From positions 186,001-250,000 of the forward strand of contig JBBELK010000922.1 of the NCBI GenBank assembly GCA_037783545.1: a DNA stretch of 64,000 bases, in the 5' to 3' direction. Origin of the DNA: Henricia sp. BOLD:AAB3569. Lineage: Eukaryota; Echinodermata; Asteroidea; Spinulosida; Echinasteridae. This document shows, piece by piece, positions 1 to 13,200 of this stretch. The translations under genes and the position numbers were made by a program. Position 1 is the first letter of the stretch; each line of letters begins with the position of its first letter. The notes under the pieces were generated by a model. That model was not told the origin of the DNA. It did not search any database and saw only the letters and a program-made list of their open reading frames with translations.

Positions 1-330
1 CAGTGCGTCATGCACGAGTAGGTACATTGTGGATTTATTGTCACATCATTTAAATATGAAAACCTGTCCTCTATCATGGCCGCTACGGATAAGGTCTATA
101 ATGCTTCTATGAAGCCTCTCTGAAGTCGATCAGAATCGATTACAATTAGTTAAGAATCGTCAGTGTTGTGTTCGAGTCACCAATATCGAGTCCAAATCCG
201 AATCTCAAGTCATTAGCCCCGAGAGCAAGTCAAGAGTCACTTTCTTCAAGTCGGAGTCACGAGTCACTTGTTCGCCAAATTATTAAAATTATGAAAATCA
301 CTGAAGCGGAACAGTCTTAAAATGAATTTT

Positions 331-723
331 ATATTTTTTTCGTATACATTGAACAGAGATTTTAAGGAAATTACCTCCTGGAATCAACAGATAATGTAAT
401 TTTAAGATATACTTCCCACTTGCACTTTTGTCGCAAATGTTGCTTTTCTGTAGAAAAATCACGTTTTCTTCTTAAAAAATTGCCTTCAGTTAGTGCACAA
501 GATAACCTTTCACGCGCGCGCGCAGCGCCCTCTGTTGTCGCGCTTACGCACAGACCGCTCGCACGTCATTTTGTGCATTACTTTATGCAGTAATTTTATC
601 ATTTATTTATCTCAGAAATGCAACATTTGCGACGGAAGTGTCAGTGGGAAGTATATCTTAGAATTGAATAAGCTATCGATTCCAATATATAAATTCACCC
701 AAATCCGTGTTCAATGTATATGA
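331..723. repeat. Foldback element, family J
   Basis: The ends are inverted copies of a sequence around TTGAACACGGATTTTGG, and inner arms around the TTCCCACTTGCACTT sequence are also inverted. A second copy lies at 30868-31243 in the brambleberry gene. No coding capacity; it looks like a non-autonomous DNA transposon. Confidence 0.65.
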
Positions 724-765
724 AAAAAATCCGTGCATTGTTATCCACAAGTTTAGTTGACTGTT

Positions 766-835
766 CATGCCTTTGCTATGGAGTTGCGTATTTCGTTACA
801 CGAATTTGGCGCACACGCATTGCTGACGAGCCCGA
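766..835. repeat. MITE family A, half copy
   Basis: Matches one arm of the palindromic family-A element (CTTTGCTATGGAG through TGCTGACGAGCC). Only one arm is left. Confidence 0.7.
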
Positions 836-1282
836 GTGTTGCAAAATATGATCTTTTGGTGAGAAGATTCGTACAACTTCAAGTAAAATGACTCGAGAGA
901 GTCGGTATTTGTGGTGCTTGACCAGTGGCCAATTTAATGGCACTGCTAAGCACAAAAATTTGCTCAGCTGGCACAGGATTTGTTTGCTTTATTTTGCAAA
1001 AATGGTTTGCCAGCCAAAATCGTAAGTGATGTGTATTGAAAGGAACACAAGTTGGCATATAATTTTGTCTTGTAATCCATTTTATAAAACAAATAATTCT
1101 GTGCTAAGCAAATTTTTGTGCTTATCAGCGCCATGAAATTGGCCCCTGGTCTTAACTTTTGGCCAATCACATTTGCCTTTTAAACAAAATTGTATTTTGT
1201 TGCCAAAAGTAATCCCTGGTTTAAAGAAATTGCATTTCCTTTTTTAGATGTGTATTTTTTGTGTTGCAAATTTTTTTTACAG

Positions 1283-4200
1283 TTATTCACAGTGGTGACT
1301 GCCCCCCGATTGACGATGGTGCAGTGGGAATATGCGTGGACACCTGCCAACACGATGGCGATTGCACAGATACCCAGAAATGCTGCTCCAATAACTGTGG
1401 ACATCAGTGTTTCGAAGCAGCTCACAAAAACCAAGGTACTATGTGTTCCTTGCGTCTTTTTTTTGTGTGCAATCCCATAAATGAATCAGGTTGCTGGGAT
1501 TAGCTGACTTAAGGGCACAGGCTCGTCAGCAATGCGTGCGCATTAAATTCCTGCTACGAAATACGCAGCTCCATGCCTTTGCTATGGAGCTGCGTTTTTC
1601 GTGGCACGAATTTGGCGCGCACGCATTGCTGACGATCGAGCCTGTGTCTTAAGTCGTTGTCCTGTAGCCAACTAGGTTCTGCAGCACAGCCATGAACAGT
1701 TTTGCGGGAGAACAGTTTTAGAGGTGGGAAAAACCCCACACAAGAACATGTGGATAAAACCACGGAATCAAGCAGGGACTGACGACAACCCAATTCACAT
1801 ACCGACCAAGACAGGATTCGAACCAGGGCCACAGTAAAAAAACTACAGTGCTTTTCACACTACCCTAGGTGTTTGTAGTTACCTAGGTAACTACAAACTT
1901 TGTTTGTTTTTAGGTAAAAAAACATTTTTGTTTGTTTTTAAGGTAACACCACCAAAGCCGGCCAATGCCCTGCAGCTAACGGAGGGAGTGTTGGGATATG
2001 CATGGAGGATTGCACCACCGATTTGGACTGTACTGGCGACTTGAAATGTTGCTCTAATGGGTGTGGTCACACATGCTTGCAGCCAGTAGCAGGTTAGGCT
2101 AGATTCATACTGCTGCTTTGTGAAAACGTGGTGGTTTAGTGGATAGCACGTCACAATTTCAGGCACCGTATCGAATAGCCGCCATCTTGTGGGGCACCTT
2201 TTGTTACTTAAACCGTTCAACAATGAAAGCATAATATGTGCAACCATACATGTCCTCAAGGAACAAAGAAACTACCCCACAAAATGGCGGCTATTTGATA
2301 CGGTCTATAGGTCCAAGGTTCGAGGCCTAATCACTGCTATCGCGTTGTCCTTACTCCTTAGACAAGACACTTTACTCCACATTGTCTCTCTCCACCCAGG
2401 TGTACATGTATATAAATGGGTACCGGCAAATATTAGTATGAAAAAGGACCCTGACAAAGGTCTTTCCTCGAAAATATAGTCTGTGTTGCCAAAATACCCC
2501 CTTTCTGTTTCGCAGAACGACCTGGTACCTGCCCCGTTGGCTCTCTACCAGACGGTGCTATGGGGACCTGCACAGAGCTGTGTACTAACGACCAACAGTG
2601 CTCTGCGTCACATAAATGTTGTTCCAACGGCTGTGGCCATTCGTGTATTCTACCACTGGATTTACCAGGTATGAGGAATGTTACAGCCACGGAAATTGTT
2701 TCGAAATAACATAAAATATCTGTCAACTAGAGTTTCAAATAACCATGGGTAAATTTTATCAAGCTGTTTTAGCAGAAAAATTACACCACTGTGCCTTGTA
2801 GCTCAGCTGGTAGAGTGCCTGCCCGGTGAGTCAGTGGTCTTGGGGGGAAAACCTGAGGGAGTATACCATTGTGCTTCATAGCTCAACCGGTAGAGCATCT
2901 GCCCAGTGTGTCAGAGGTCTTGGGGAAAACCTAAGGGAGTATACCACTGTGTCTCATAGCTCAGCTGGTAGAGCGTCTGCCCGGTGAGTTGGAGCTTGTG
3001 GGGAAAACCTAAGGGAGTATACCACTGTGCCCCATAGCTCAGCTGGTAGAGCGTCTGTCTCGTGTATTAGAGGTCTTAGGGAAAACCTTATGGAGTATAC
3101 CACTGTGCCTCATAGCTCAGCCGGTAGAGCATCTGCCTGGTGTGTCAGAGGTCTTGGGGAAACCTAAGGGAGTATACCACTATGTCTCATAGCTCTGCTG
3201 GTATAGCATCTGCCCGGTGAGTCAGAGGTCTCAGGTTCAAATCCCGATCAGGCCCATATGATGGTTTTTTTCTCATCCCTAAGTTTGGTTATTTTTCAGT
3301 TATTCACGAGGGATCCTGTCGTGTTATGAAAAACAACGGTTTTGGGTCATGTGTTGAGAATTGTGATAACGACGCAAACTGTCCTAGCTCTCAGAAATGC
3401 TGTTCAAATGGATGTGGTCACAACTGCATGCCTGCTATAAAAGGTAAAATAGATTAGCAAATTGTAAAAGAAAATTGTAAAATAAAAAGTGAAATATTGT
3501 AAAAAAAAATAATATGAAATTGTAAAAAAAAAAGTTGTATTTTTTAAAAATCGATCTTAAAATCACTTTCTTTTCCTTTTTGTACATTTGATGATCGTTT
3601 GAAAAATGGACAACTTGATAAAAATGCTAGTGCTGTGCATGAAAAATATGGTACGGTTTACAGACTTTAAAAGCCTGTTTTATGAACTTCTGGTGAAAAC
3701 TTTTGAAGTAATAATGTTGTAGCCAAGTTGTAACCAGTTAAAGTTTAGGAAACCTTGCTTTAATTGTATATGATTTGAGTTTTTCATTATTTTTGACAGA
3801 GCCAGAGTGCCCTTCCGTCGTGTGTTTGATGTGGTGTCCCCACGGTTTCCAACAAGACTCCAATGGATGCGATACATGTCGGTGCAATCAACAAACAGGT
3901 AAGGCCAAACAAAATAAATGGTGTGTTTACGGTAACCCGACCGACCTGGAATTTTTTAGGCCAAATTGCCGACCTCAAACTTTTTATTGCAAATTTTCAA
4001 GTTGATAATTTTAAATGAGCACTATTTGCAATAATTTCCAACAAACATAACATTTTCTTGAAGCTGTTAATAGTGTTAACAGTGAGTTTCAAACATTGCA
4101 AAACAAGACGCAAATGCATGAACTGAAATGTAACAAGAAATGACAAAATAAAATTATTTTCCTACCTACCTACCTGGATTTTTTTTAGGCCGTTAACGTA

Positions 4201-7200
4201 AACGCACCATTTATTTTGTTTGGCTTAAGAGAGGGAGACCAAGTCAAAATAGGCCAGGGATAAATTTCATGGCGCAGCCGATTTTTTTTTTCATTAGCAG
4301 CCGATTTTGTGGTAACGGAGGCACCATAACCGCAAGCACTGCAAAAACCACATAGCAACAAAAATTTAGTCTGGTCATCAGGACACTAAGTGTGCATGTG
4401 AATGGAAGTACGTCAGTACATCAGACGATATTCACGCAGAAGGCTAATTTTAAAGAAAACAAATCCATACGTTACTACGGTTCTGTATAATTTGTTTCCC
4501 TACAGTCATCCATTCTGGCGAGTGCCCCGAAACTGAGGACAGTAGCTTTGGTATCTGTGGTGAGATGTGTGAACACGACGGCAACTGCGCGGACACGCAG
4601 AAGTGTTGTTCCAACGGCTGTGGCCACACGTGTGTCGAAGCCGTACAACCAGGTATACAGGATTATCAATGCTCCAAACTTGTAACCATTTTACCGGAAA
4701 AACCCTACTTAAATGGAAGATAGAAGTGGTTCCAACTGTCCAATGCAGTAATTCCACCCAAGATAATGTCTCTTCATCAGAAAATGATAATTGGAGATAA
4801 ATTTATATAAATGTTTGTGCGCACACATTCTTTTACAAGGGCGCCCTCATGTTAAAGAAACAAGGCCCCTGACTACAGTGGTGTTATGGCTCCATTGTTC
4901 ATGCAGCATAGCCAAGGAACCAGCCTAAATAGGACAGTGGCTTCACACAATTTCTTGAAAGCATGGACGCAATTTTTCATTGTTTTCTCGGAACATGGAT
5001 GAGGTACTGAGCTGACTTATACACAGGTTTGATTTTATCATACACATCCTCAATCACACATGCAAGATAATGCCGTTTGTAAACTACATTTTAGAATTCT
5101 CAAAAACCAACTAGCTTACACAATAGTCTATGTGCACTTAAAGATAGTATACTATACATGATTGGTAAACTGTTACAGATAGTTTTATTTCCCTGTGTGA
5201 TTAAAGATATGCATGATTAAAACCAACCTGAGCAAAAACTAGTTCCGTACTTCGTCTAACTTTTGAGAAAGCAGTCAAAAAAGGGTTTGTGCAGTCATTT
5301 CGCCCCAAAACCACTTCACCCTGAACCATTTTGCCCTGAACCACGGCCTGTGCACGAAGTGGTTTTGGGGCGAAGTGGCATTTGGGCGATGTAGTGTTTG
5401 GACGAAGTGATTTGGGGTGAAATGGCACTCGGGCGAAGTGGTTTGGGGGCGAAATGGCACTTGGGTGAAATGGTTTTGGGGCGAATTGAATTTTCGTCTC
5501 ATGAGACAAAAACTAATTGTTTTACTCATTTCTCAAAGACTATAGCACTTCAGACAAAACCATTTCAGGGGAAGTTTTCTATGGTCACCAAGTTTATATT
5601 GTGTAAGTTAGGCGTAAATCTGTGAACATTTCTGATTTTCGAGATACTAATCATGTATACTGCCTTTAACAGTTAGTAATATTGTTTTTCAGACCCTACC
5701 TATGCAGACTGCCCTATCGTCGAACCAGACCAAATGGGCATATGCATCACAGACTGCACTGTGCACGCCAACTGCAGTGACTCCAAACTGTGCTGTCCCA
5801 ATGCATGCGGTTATCATTGCATGGATCCTGTCGTAGGTAAAGAATCGGCAGAATATATAAAGGAGTGTTCAGATTTTTCCAGAAAATGGATTTCGTTCTA
5901 ACCTAATATATAAAATACCTCTCCAAAATACTATCCTTAAGAAGAAAACAGGAAATTTGCAATCTCCAATTTGTATGTGGAAGCAAAATAGTTGGTCACT
6001 GCAGTGCTTTATGGAACGGATAAATTAGTTTACAAAACATTGGTGGTTTTTTGACGATATCCTTGAAAATGTACGGATTGACAGCGCAAAATTTCAGAAT
6101 GGTAATGAGACGAATATGACAAATGATATGGTATCAAAATCTCAACACCCATGGGAAAAATGGGGGGCTGAAAAATGTGATCGGACATGCTTCTTCAATG
6201 TGTTGTTTCTTGTTTGTTGTTCATACAGTGCATCCAGGCACATGTCCAACAGGTTCGCTTTCTATGGGGTCTATCGGCATTTGTTCAGAATTATGCACCA
6301 ATGACGGTGACTGCCAATCGTCCAATCAGAAATGCTGCTCTAATGGTTGTGGCCATGCATGTATCACCGTTGATGCTCCACCGGGTAGGTCGTTTTTCTC
6401 ATAAGGTTCCCAGAAAGCATCATTATTCAAACGGCGAATCTTTGTTTTTATTCTATTGTGTTAGGATAACGTAACAAAAAAAAAGATTGTTTTTCAATGG
6501 GTTTATGGCAATTCAATTCACAGCCCATAGGCTAAATTGCATGAAGCTTACAAGTATGTTCCACCTAAACTTCGAGATACATAGGTGGGTGGCACCATTG
6601 GCAGCCAATTAATATTAACGGCCAGAGACACTGGGGAATCCCTAGACTTGATGTCAAGTCTGTAACTAGACCGGTTGGTTCGTAAACCGCAGCAGCGTAG
6701 TCGCGAATGGACTGGGAACAAGTAAATCGACCTCTAGTTACAGACTTGAGAAACCTGTTTCCGTTTTGTACACAGTCTATGGAGTTTGCTACCAGAATTA
6801 GACATAGAGAGCTGATTGGTCGAAACGCAGGACGACATTAATATTCATGTTACTCCTCTGACTTGTTCTATGGCAACTGCGTGATTATATATTACACGCC
6901 ATGAATGCATTAATATTGGCGCGAATACATGTTTCCCAAGTCTCTAGACAGGTACTATTCATAACAACGACTGTTGCGTGTGGGGATTATAGGCGTCAGA
7001 CGGACCAAATACGACTGTCTAGCGACTTGACCTCAAGTCTAGGGAATCCCCTAACTCTTAACTCAAAGAGTGCTCTGGGATCTTTTAAGTGTATTACAAT
7101 AACACACTGGACCGACAGCTTTACATCCCTTCTAAAGGTTAAATGCCTTGCTTATGGGCAAATGTACAATGCCCTAAACCACTCGACCGTAGCACCAATT

Positions 7201-10200
7201 ATGTTTTAAATGCTGAATGAAAAATTAAGTTCTTTAATTGAAAAATTAAAAATTATTTAAGGCTTAACTAAATGTTAATACCTTAATTACTTCCATTTTA
7301 ATTAGTAACATGCTCCGATGTGAACTGCCGCATGTTCTGCCAGTTTGGATTTGCCAAAGACTCCAATGGATGTGATGTGTGTGAATGCTACAAGCCGCCA
7401 GGTAAAAACATGTACAACAACATTTCAAAAACTGGATCACAAAATAACTTTTTTCCACTGTCGGCTGTGGCCATTTTCCCCCAAATCACCTAGTTATGAA
7501 TACAGGCTATTGAAAGAAAATAAAGCCTCTGTCTACTGTAATACTTGGACCTGTTTGTTATGCAGTACAGAACCAGCCTAATATGGAAGCATTGACACAT
7601 TTTTTCATTGTTTTCTTAGAACAGAGATGAGATACTGAGCTGACTTATTTCTCTATTTTATCCAATGGGGCGACACTTTTTGTGTAGAGAGCCCTATTAG
7701 GACGACAATTTGGTCAAAATCAAAATCATTTTTTTTAGGTCAAAGACCATCTTTTTAAAAACGAGAACCATTTTTATTAGGTCTAGAACCATTTTTATTA
7801 AGTGTAGAACAATTTTTGGAACCTTCGGATTACAGAAATGTGGTGTCCAATCGATGTCTTTTAGCCGAAATTTCGGTGGTCGTTTGGCAAAGTTGCAGCA
7901 TTAAGTGATATTTATATTATTATTATTACTATATCTTTCTGGTATTCATACCAAGGATTCCTCAATAGTGCTCATTGCACTGTCACTTGCAAGCGTGAGG
8001 AAACCCATGAAGAATTCGAATTAGAAATGACCAGAGACACCGGGGAATATCCCCTTGCTCTTTACGAAAGAATGCTCTGGGATCTTTAGAGTGCGTTACC
8101 ATTACCTAACACACAGCTAGGTTGGTTCTTATCATATACATCCTCAATCACACATGGAGATGTAGGACGTTTGTAAATGTTTTCCCAATTCTGTAATCTT
8201 TTTTTAACATAATTTTTGGTTTTTTTACCTTTTAATAGTTGAACACCCTGGCAATTGCCCAGTCGGTGTCCTGCCAGAAACCATGATGGGTGCTTGTGTT
8301 GAGGATTGCAACGGCGATGGGGATTGTGCCAATCACGAAAAATGCTGCTCCAATGGATGTGGTCGCAGCTGTGTCAACGCAACTGCGAGTAAGTATAGTA
8401 ACAAACTTAAACATGCACTGTGCTTATTAATTAAACATTTGTACGTGACCCGACCGTGCAAATTTTGGCTGTTAATGCATAGTTCCGAGTTTGCCCAGTT
8501 AACTCCGCCCCCATGGATATTGTTGCTATGCCTCACATGCTATCCCTCAAAATGTCCACACACACTGCACAAACCAATGGGACTTTCAACGGAAAGCACA
8601 GATTCATTGGAGAAAACTCAAAGGTATTCATGTTTCAGGGTCAACAGTTATCTTAGAACACACTGAGTAGAGGGCCAGTAATACAGGGATGTCATATCAT
8701 CATGAAATACATGCTTTCTTACCTTTGAACAGCGAATCGTCCGGCCTTGAAACCAAAAATTCACCCGGAACACCGCATACAACACTGTACAAACTGTATG
8801 TTGTTGTGAGGCAATGCACTTTGACCTATGTGGGCGATGTCTGCTAGCTCTGTTGTGATTGGTTGGCGGGTTCGGCTTGATTGACAGGTCGGAACTATGC
8901 ATTCAACTTACAAAGGAAATAAATCCTGTGCTAATTTTTGTGCTTAGCAGCACCATGAAATTGGTCCCTGTTCATCATGGACCAGAAATTCAGCGGCTGA
9001 TCTAGGATAATTGAATTACGAAAAAACAATTAAAATTCTGGACGGTACTTGAATATTTTTTTGTTCATTTTGTAGTCTTGTGCCCGGACGTCATGTGCGC
9101 AATCTACTGTGAGTATGGCTATCAGCAGGACCAGAACGGATGCGACACGTGCAACTGCCGTGAAGAGCCAGGTAGGATTTTGGGGCCAAAGTCGGCATTT
9201 CATGCGTACGTATTTTATGGACGACCCCTTTTTCTTAAAGCCGATTGACCCGTATATCGAATTTGCAACGTCCTAAAAATGGAAGTTAGAAGTGGTTCCA
9301 ACTGTCCAATGCAATGATTTTACCTGAGATGATATTTGAGAAAACGATAAATGAAGATTAATTTATATAAATGCATATGCACACACATTGTTTTTACAAA
9401 TTTGACCTCATGAACAAACCTAAACCCCTGACTACCGTAGTAGTTTTATGTACAGTTATAGCCAGGGAACCAGCCTAAATAGTTATTGTCTTTCCTGTTT
9501 TTGTTTACATTTAAAAATTGTCAACAGAAATGTCACTCACAATTTTTGTACTAATTTCCTTTTTGATAATTTTGTCTCTTCAGAAAAATGTGAGAATGTT
9601 TTCTGTGCTATGCACTGCCCCTATGGCTTCAAGAAACAGCCCAATGGATGCCCTGTGTGTGAATGTCAAGATCTACCCAAAGGTAAGACTTATTTTAATA
9701 TAATCTAATTGAGATACTCCTAAGCAAGACAATTGCTACATACTCCCCTGTTAGGAGAGTTAAAGGCCCAATCGATGGTGGTGACCCAAAATTTTACTTC
9801 ATGAGTTGACAAGAAAATCCTTCCTCAGTGACTGCGTTCGGGCGTGCAGTTCTCGCTACTCGAGTATTGCGCTCGGGTCACATTATACAAACGGCAAATC
9901 CGCATGCGCGAAGTGGATAAGTTTGTTGCTTCCAAATTATCTGGCTACATATTTTTTTGATGCACAGGGTGTTCAGAAGTTATGTGCATGATCTACTGTG
10001 GGTATGGTTATCAGCGAAACGAGGACGGCTGTGAAGTTTGCATGTGCAATGAGCAGCCCCCTGGTGAGTACAAATAAACATTTATGGGTCATTGCACAAA
10101 AATGGAGTCAGTGTCCCCTTACATCATCGCCTAACTTTTCTGGAGTTATTATTTTAATTTTATAAAAAACTATGAATTGTAGGATAGGGCGACAAATCGT

Positions 10201-13200
10201 GTGTAAAAAGGTATATTAGGGCGACGTGCTCAATAGGACGACATTTTGGTGTCGCCCTAATATTTTTAAGTTTAAAAATAATTTTTTTAGGTCAAAAACC
10301 ATTTTTTTAAAATCGAGAACCATTTTTATTAGGTCTGGAACTGTCTCTCTTAGGTCTGTGACCATCTCTGGAAGCTTCGGGTAAAAAAATAAGGTGTCAT
10401 TTTTAGTGATTTTTGCCGAAATTTTGGTGGTCCCCGGTGAGAGTCTTCCCGAAATGTCGCCCTATTGCGGCATTCAGGGTTGTTTAAATAACAATTTTCA
10501 TCAAAATCTGAGTTGGTCGGGTTAAACCTATTGGGTGATTTTTGACATGAAATTAGTCTTTCCGGTCTCCTCCGCAGTCATACGCCCAGGGACATGCCCA
10601 GTCGTTGCATTAGGACCAGACTTCGGACTTTGCGCCGACATGTGCGATAATGACGACGAATGTTCAACCCATCAGAAGTGTTGTTCCAATAGCTGTGGGG
10701 GCCACCAGTGCATGGATGCTGAGAATATTCCTGGTAATAAACTTGTCTTTTTCTTGTCTGTTTCTTTTGGGGAAGGGGAGAAAAACTAGGTTCTTCATCA
10801 AGAAACCTTGCAATTAAAACCTCATAACTTGGTTAAAGATGGTATACATGATTGGTAAACTGTTACAAATAGTTTTATCCCCCTGTGTGATTGAAGATAT
10901 GCATGATTAAAACCAACCTGAGCAAAAACCAGCTCCGTACTTCGTCTAACTTTTGAGAAAAAAAAAGAGTGTACAGTCATTTCGCCCCAAAACCACTTCG
11001 CCCTGAACCACTTTGCCCTGAACAACAGCATGTGCACGAAGTTGTTTTGGGGTGAGGTGGCATTTGGGCGAAGTAGTGTTTGGGGGCGAAATGCCACTTG
11101 GGCGAAGTGGTTCAGGACGAAGTGGTCAAGGGCGAAATAGTTTTGGGGCGAATTGATTTTACGTCTTGCGAGACGAAAAATAATTGCATTGCTCATTTCT
11201 CAAAGACTATAGCACTTCAGACAACCATTTCAGGGGAAGTTTTCTGCCATCATCATGTTTATATTGTGTAAGTTATGTGTAAATCTGTGAACATTTCTGA
11301 TTCTTCGAGATACCAATCATGTGTACTGCCTTTAAGTACTGCATCTGACTAGTGTGTCTGAGTCTTGAGCCCAAGGTATCTGTAGTAAAAATATATTTCC
11401 GCTCAGATTTGTTCAAGCGTGCACAGACAATGCCCCCACTTCTAGTTTTACCAACACAGTTTTGGGGGTGCTTTATGTTATATTTGTCTATCATTTTGGC
11501 AGAGGATTTACATGCATTTTTGACCAGTGACAAGAAAAAAATGCTTCCTTTTGTAGCAGTATGTACAAACTGTGTAAACAAGTCATGCATGTCATTCTAC
11601 CACAATGGTAGAAAAATAAAGAAATAACTTCTCACCACCACACCCTAGATGTATGATTTGCAAGATAAAACTTTTTACAGATTCGTGGAATAAGAGTGTA
11701 TTTAACATATCTGAGGAAGAATGTTGCCTGAAGAAATTTTAGCTACTTAGATGCATCAATGCTTCAGAAAACCTTGAAAATTATATATGGATTTTGTGTA
11801 CAAGTGAATAGTAAAAAAGTCCAGTGCACGGGAGTTTTTTTGAAAACCACATTCGGTTGTAAATTTCCAGCATGAAATGGACGGAAATAAATTCATGTGG
11901 TGTTTGTTACCATTGCTATCAACAGTTTGAGTAAGGTTTTTCTTGTCAACTCATGAAAAACAAAATTGGGTCATAATTAGTGGTTTTTATACATTTTCTT
12001 TTTTTACCATCCAGGGAAATGCCCTTTAGTGCTTTGCATGGTGTGGTGTCCCCACGGTTACCAACAGGACAAATATGGATGTGACTTGTGTCTATGCAAC
12101 CAACAGACAGGTAGGGTAAACCAACCTTGATGTCAAGTTAAGTCAAGTCAAACTGCCTTTAAGTCCCAAGTCAAGTCGGGGATGTCGGTCCAGTGGGCCA
12201 TCGTCTTTATTTTTTGGTACACTTTGGGAGCGCGTGTGGTCTAGTGGGTATGAAGCGGGACTCCCAATCAGAGGTTGGGGGTTCGAGCCCCACTTCGACC
12301 AACGTGTCTGTGTCCCTGGGCAAGGCACTTAATCCCAGTTGCCTCGTCAACCCAAGCGATATATGGGAAGCTGTTATGGGGAATGCCACAATCTAACTGC
12401 TGATAGGGTTGTGCGCCTTGGCCGGGTTGCCACCTAGTTGAAGCGAAATGGTTCTGGTGATTTCCTGATGGCAGCGGTAATAATGGCAACAGCCGCCTCG
12501 GAATATGTCTACATAGATAGATGGCGCTTTACAAATACTTGTGATTATTATTATTATGATTATTTTTCTCTTTTATAAGATGCTAAATAATTACAGAAAA
12601 CTTCTTTTTTTTCCATGAAATGTCTAACGGTTGCTTTTTGTGGTAGCAAGCCATAAATAAATAAACTGACTTAATTTTTATGGTGTTTCTTCTTTTAGAG
12701 ATTCACATTGGTTCGTGCCCAGCTGTTCCCGCCGACAGTTTCGGTATTTGCTCGGAATCGTGCAGTCACGACGGCGTATGCACTCAGAATGAGAAATGTT
12801 GTCCAAACGCCTGCAGTGCTCGCCAATGCACGACAGCCATTGCAACAAGTACGTGGTGTCTTAATTTAGATTTTGATCTTAATTTACCCCAACTTCGAAC
12901 TCCAAAAACTTAGCTCAACTTGTGGTCTAGTGGGTACACAGCCATGTTCATGATCAAGAGGTTGTGGGTTCGAGCCCCACTTGTGCCAACATGTTGTGCC
13001 AATAGGCAAAGCAATTAATCTCAATTGCCTCGTCAACCCGAGCAATATTTGGGGAGCTGTTAGGGGGAAAGCCACAATCAAAGCACTGATAGGGTTGTGT
13101 GCTTTGACCAGGCAGCCACCTAGTTGAAGCGAAATGGTCCTGGTGATTTCCTGATGGCAGTGGTAATAATGGCAACAGCGTCAGGAGTATCCTGCAGGAT

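Larger units (their letters stand above)
1..1282. other. Intron or 5' flank of the WAP/antistasin gene
   Basis: No coding exon is recognisable. The stretch holds a foldback element at 331-723, a half copy of MITE family A at 766-835 and AT-rich sequence. The downstream exon begins in phase 1, so at least one more coding exon must lie upstream. Confidence 0.6.

Noticed and set aside
2782-3265. Cluster of tRNA genes
   Set aside because: Most units lack a B box and a TPsiC arm and cannot fold as tRNA; they are SINE heads.
2782-3265. CRISPR-like array
   Set aside because: The repeats are directly adjacent diverged SINE units with no unique spacers, in an animal genome.
5201-5625. Open frames rich in His, Pro and Phe repeats
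   Set aside because: They are translations of the TTCGCCC repeats in the family C foldback; the same shadow appears at the second copy.
12143-12489. Minus-strand open frames around SINEs (also at 26590-26984)
   Set aside because: The same peptide strings recur at each family G SINE, so they are repeat translations and not genes.
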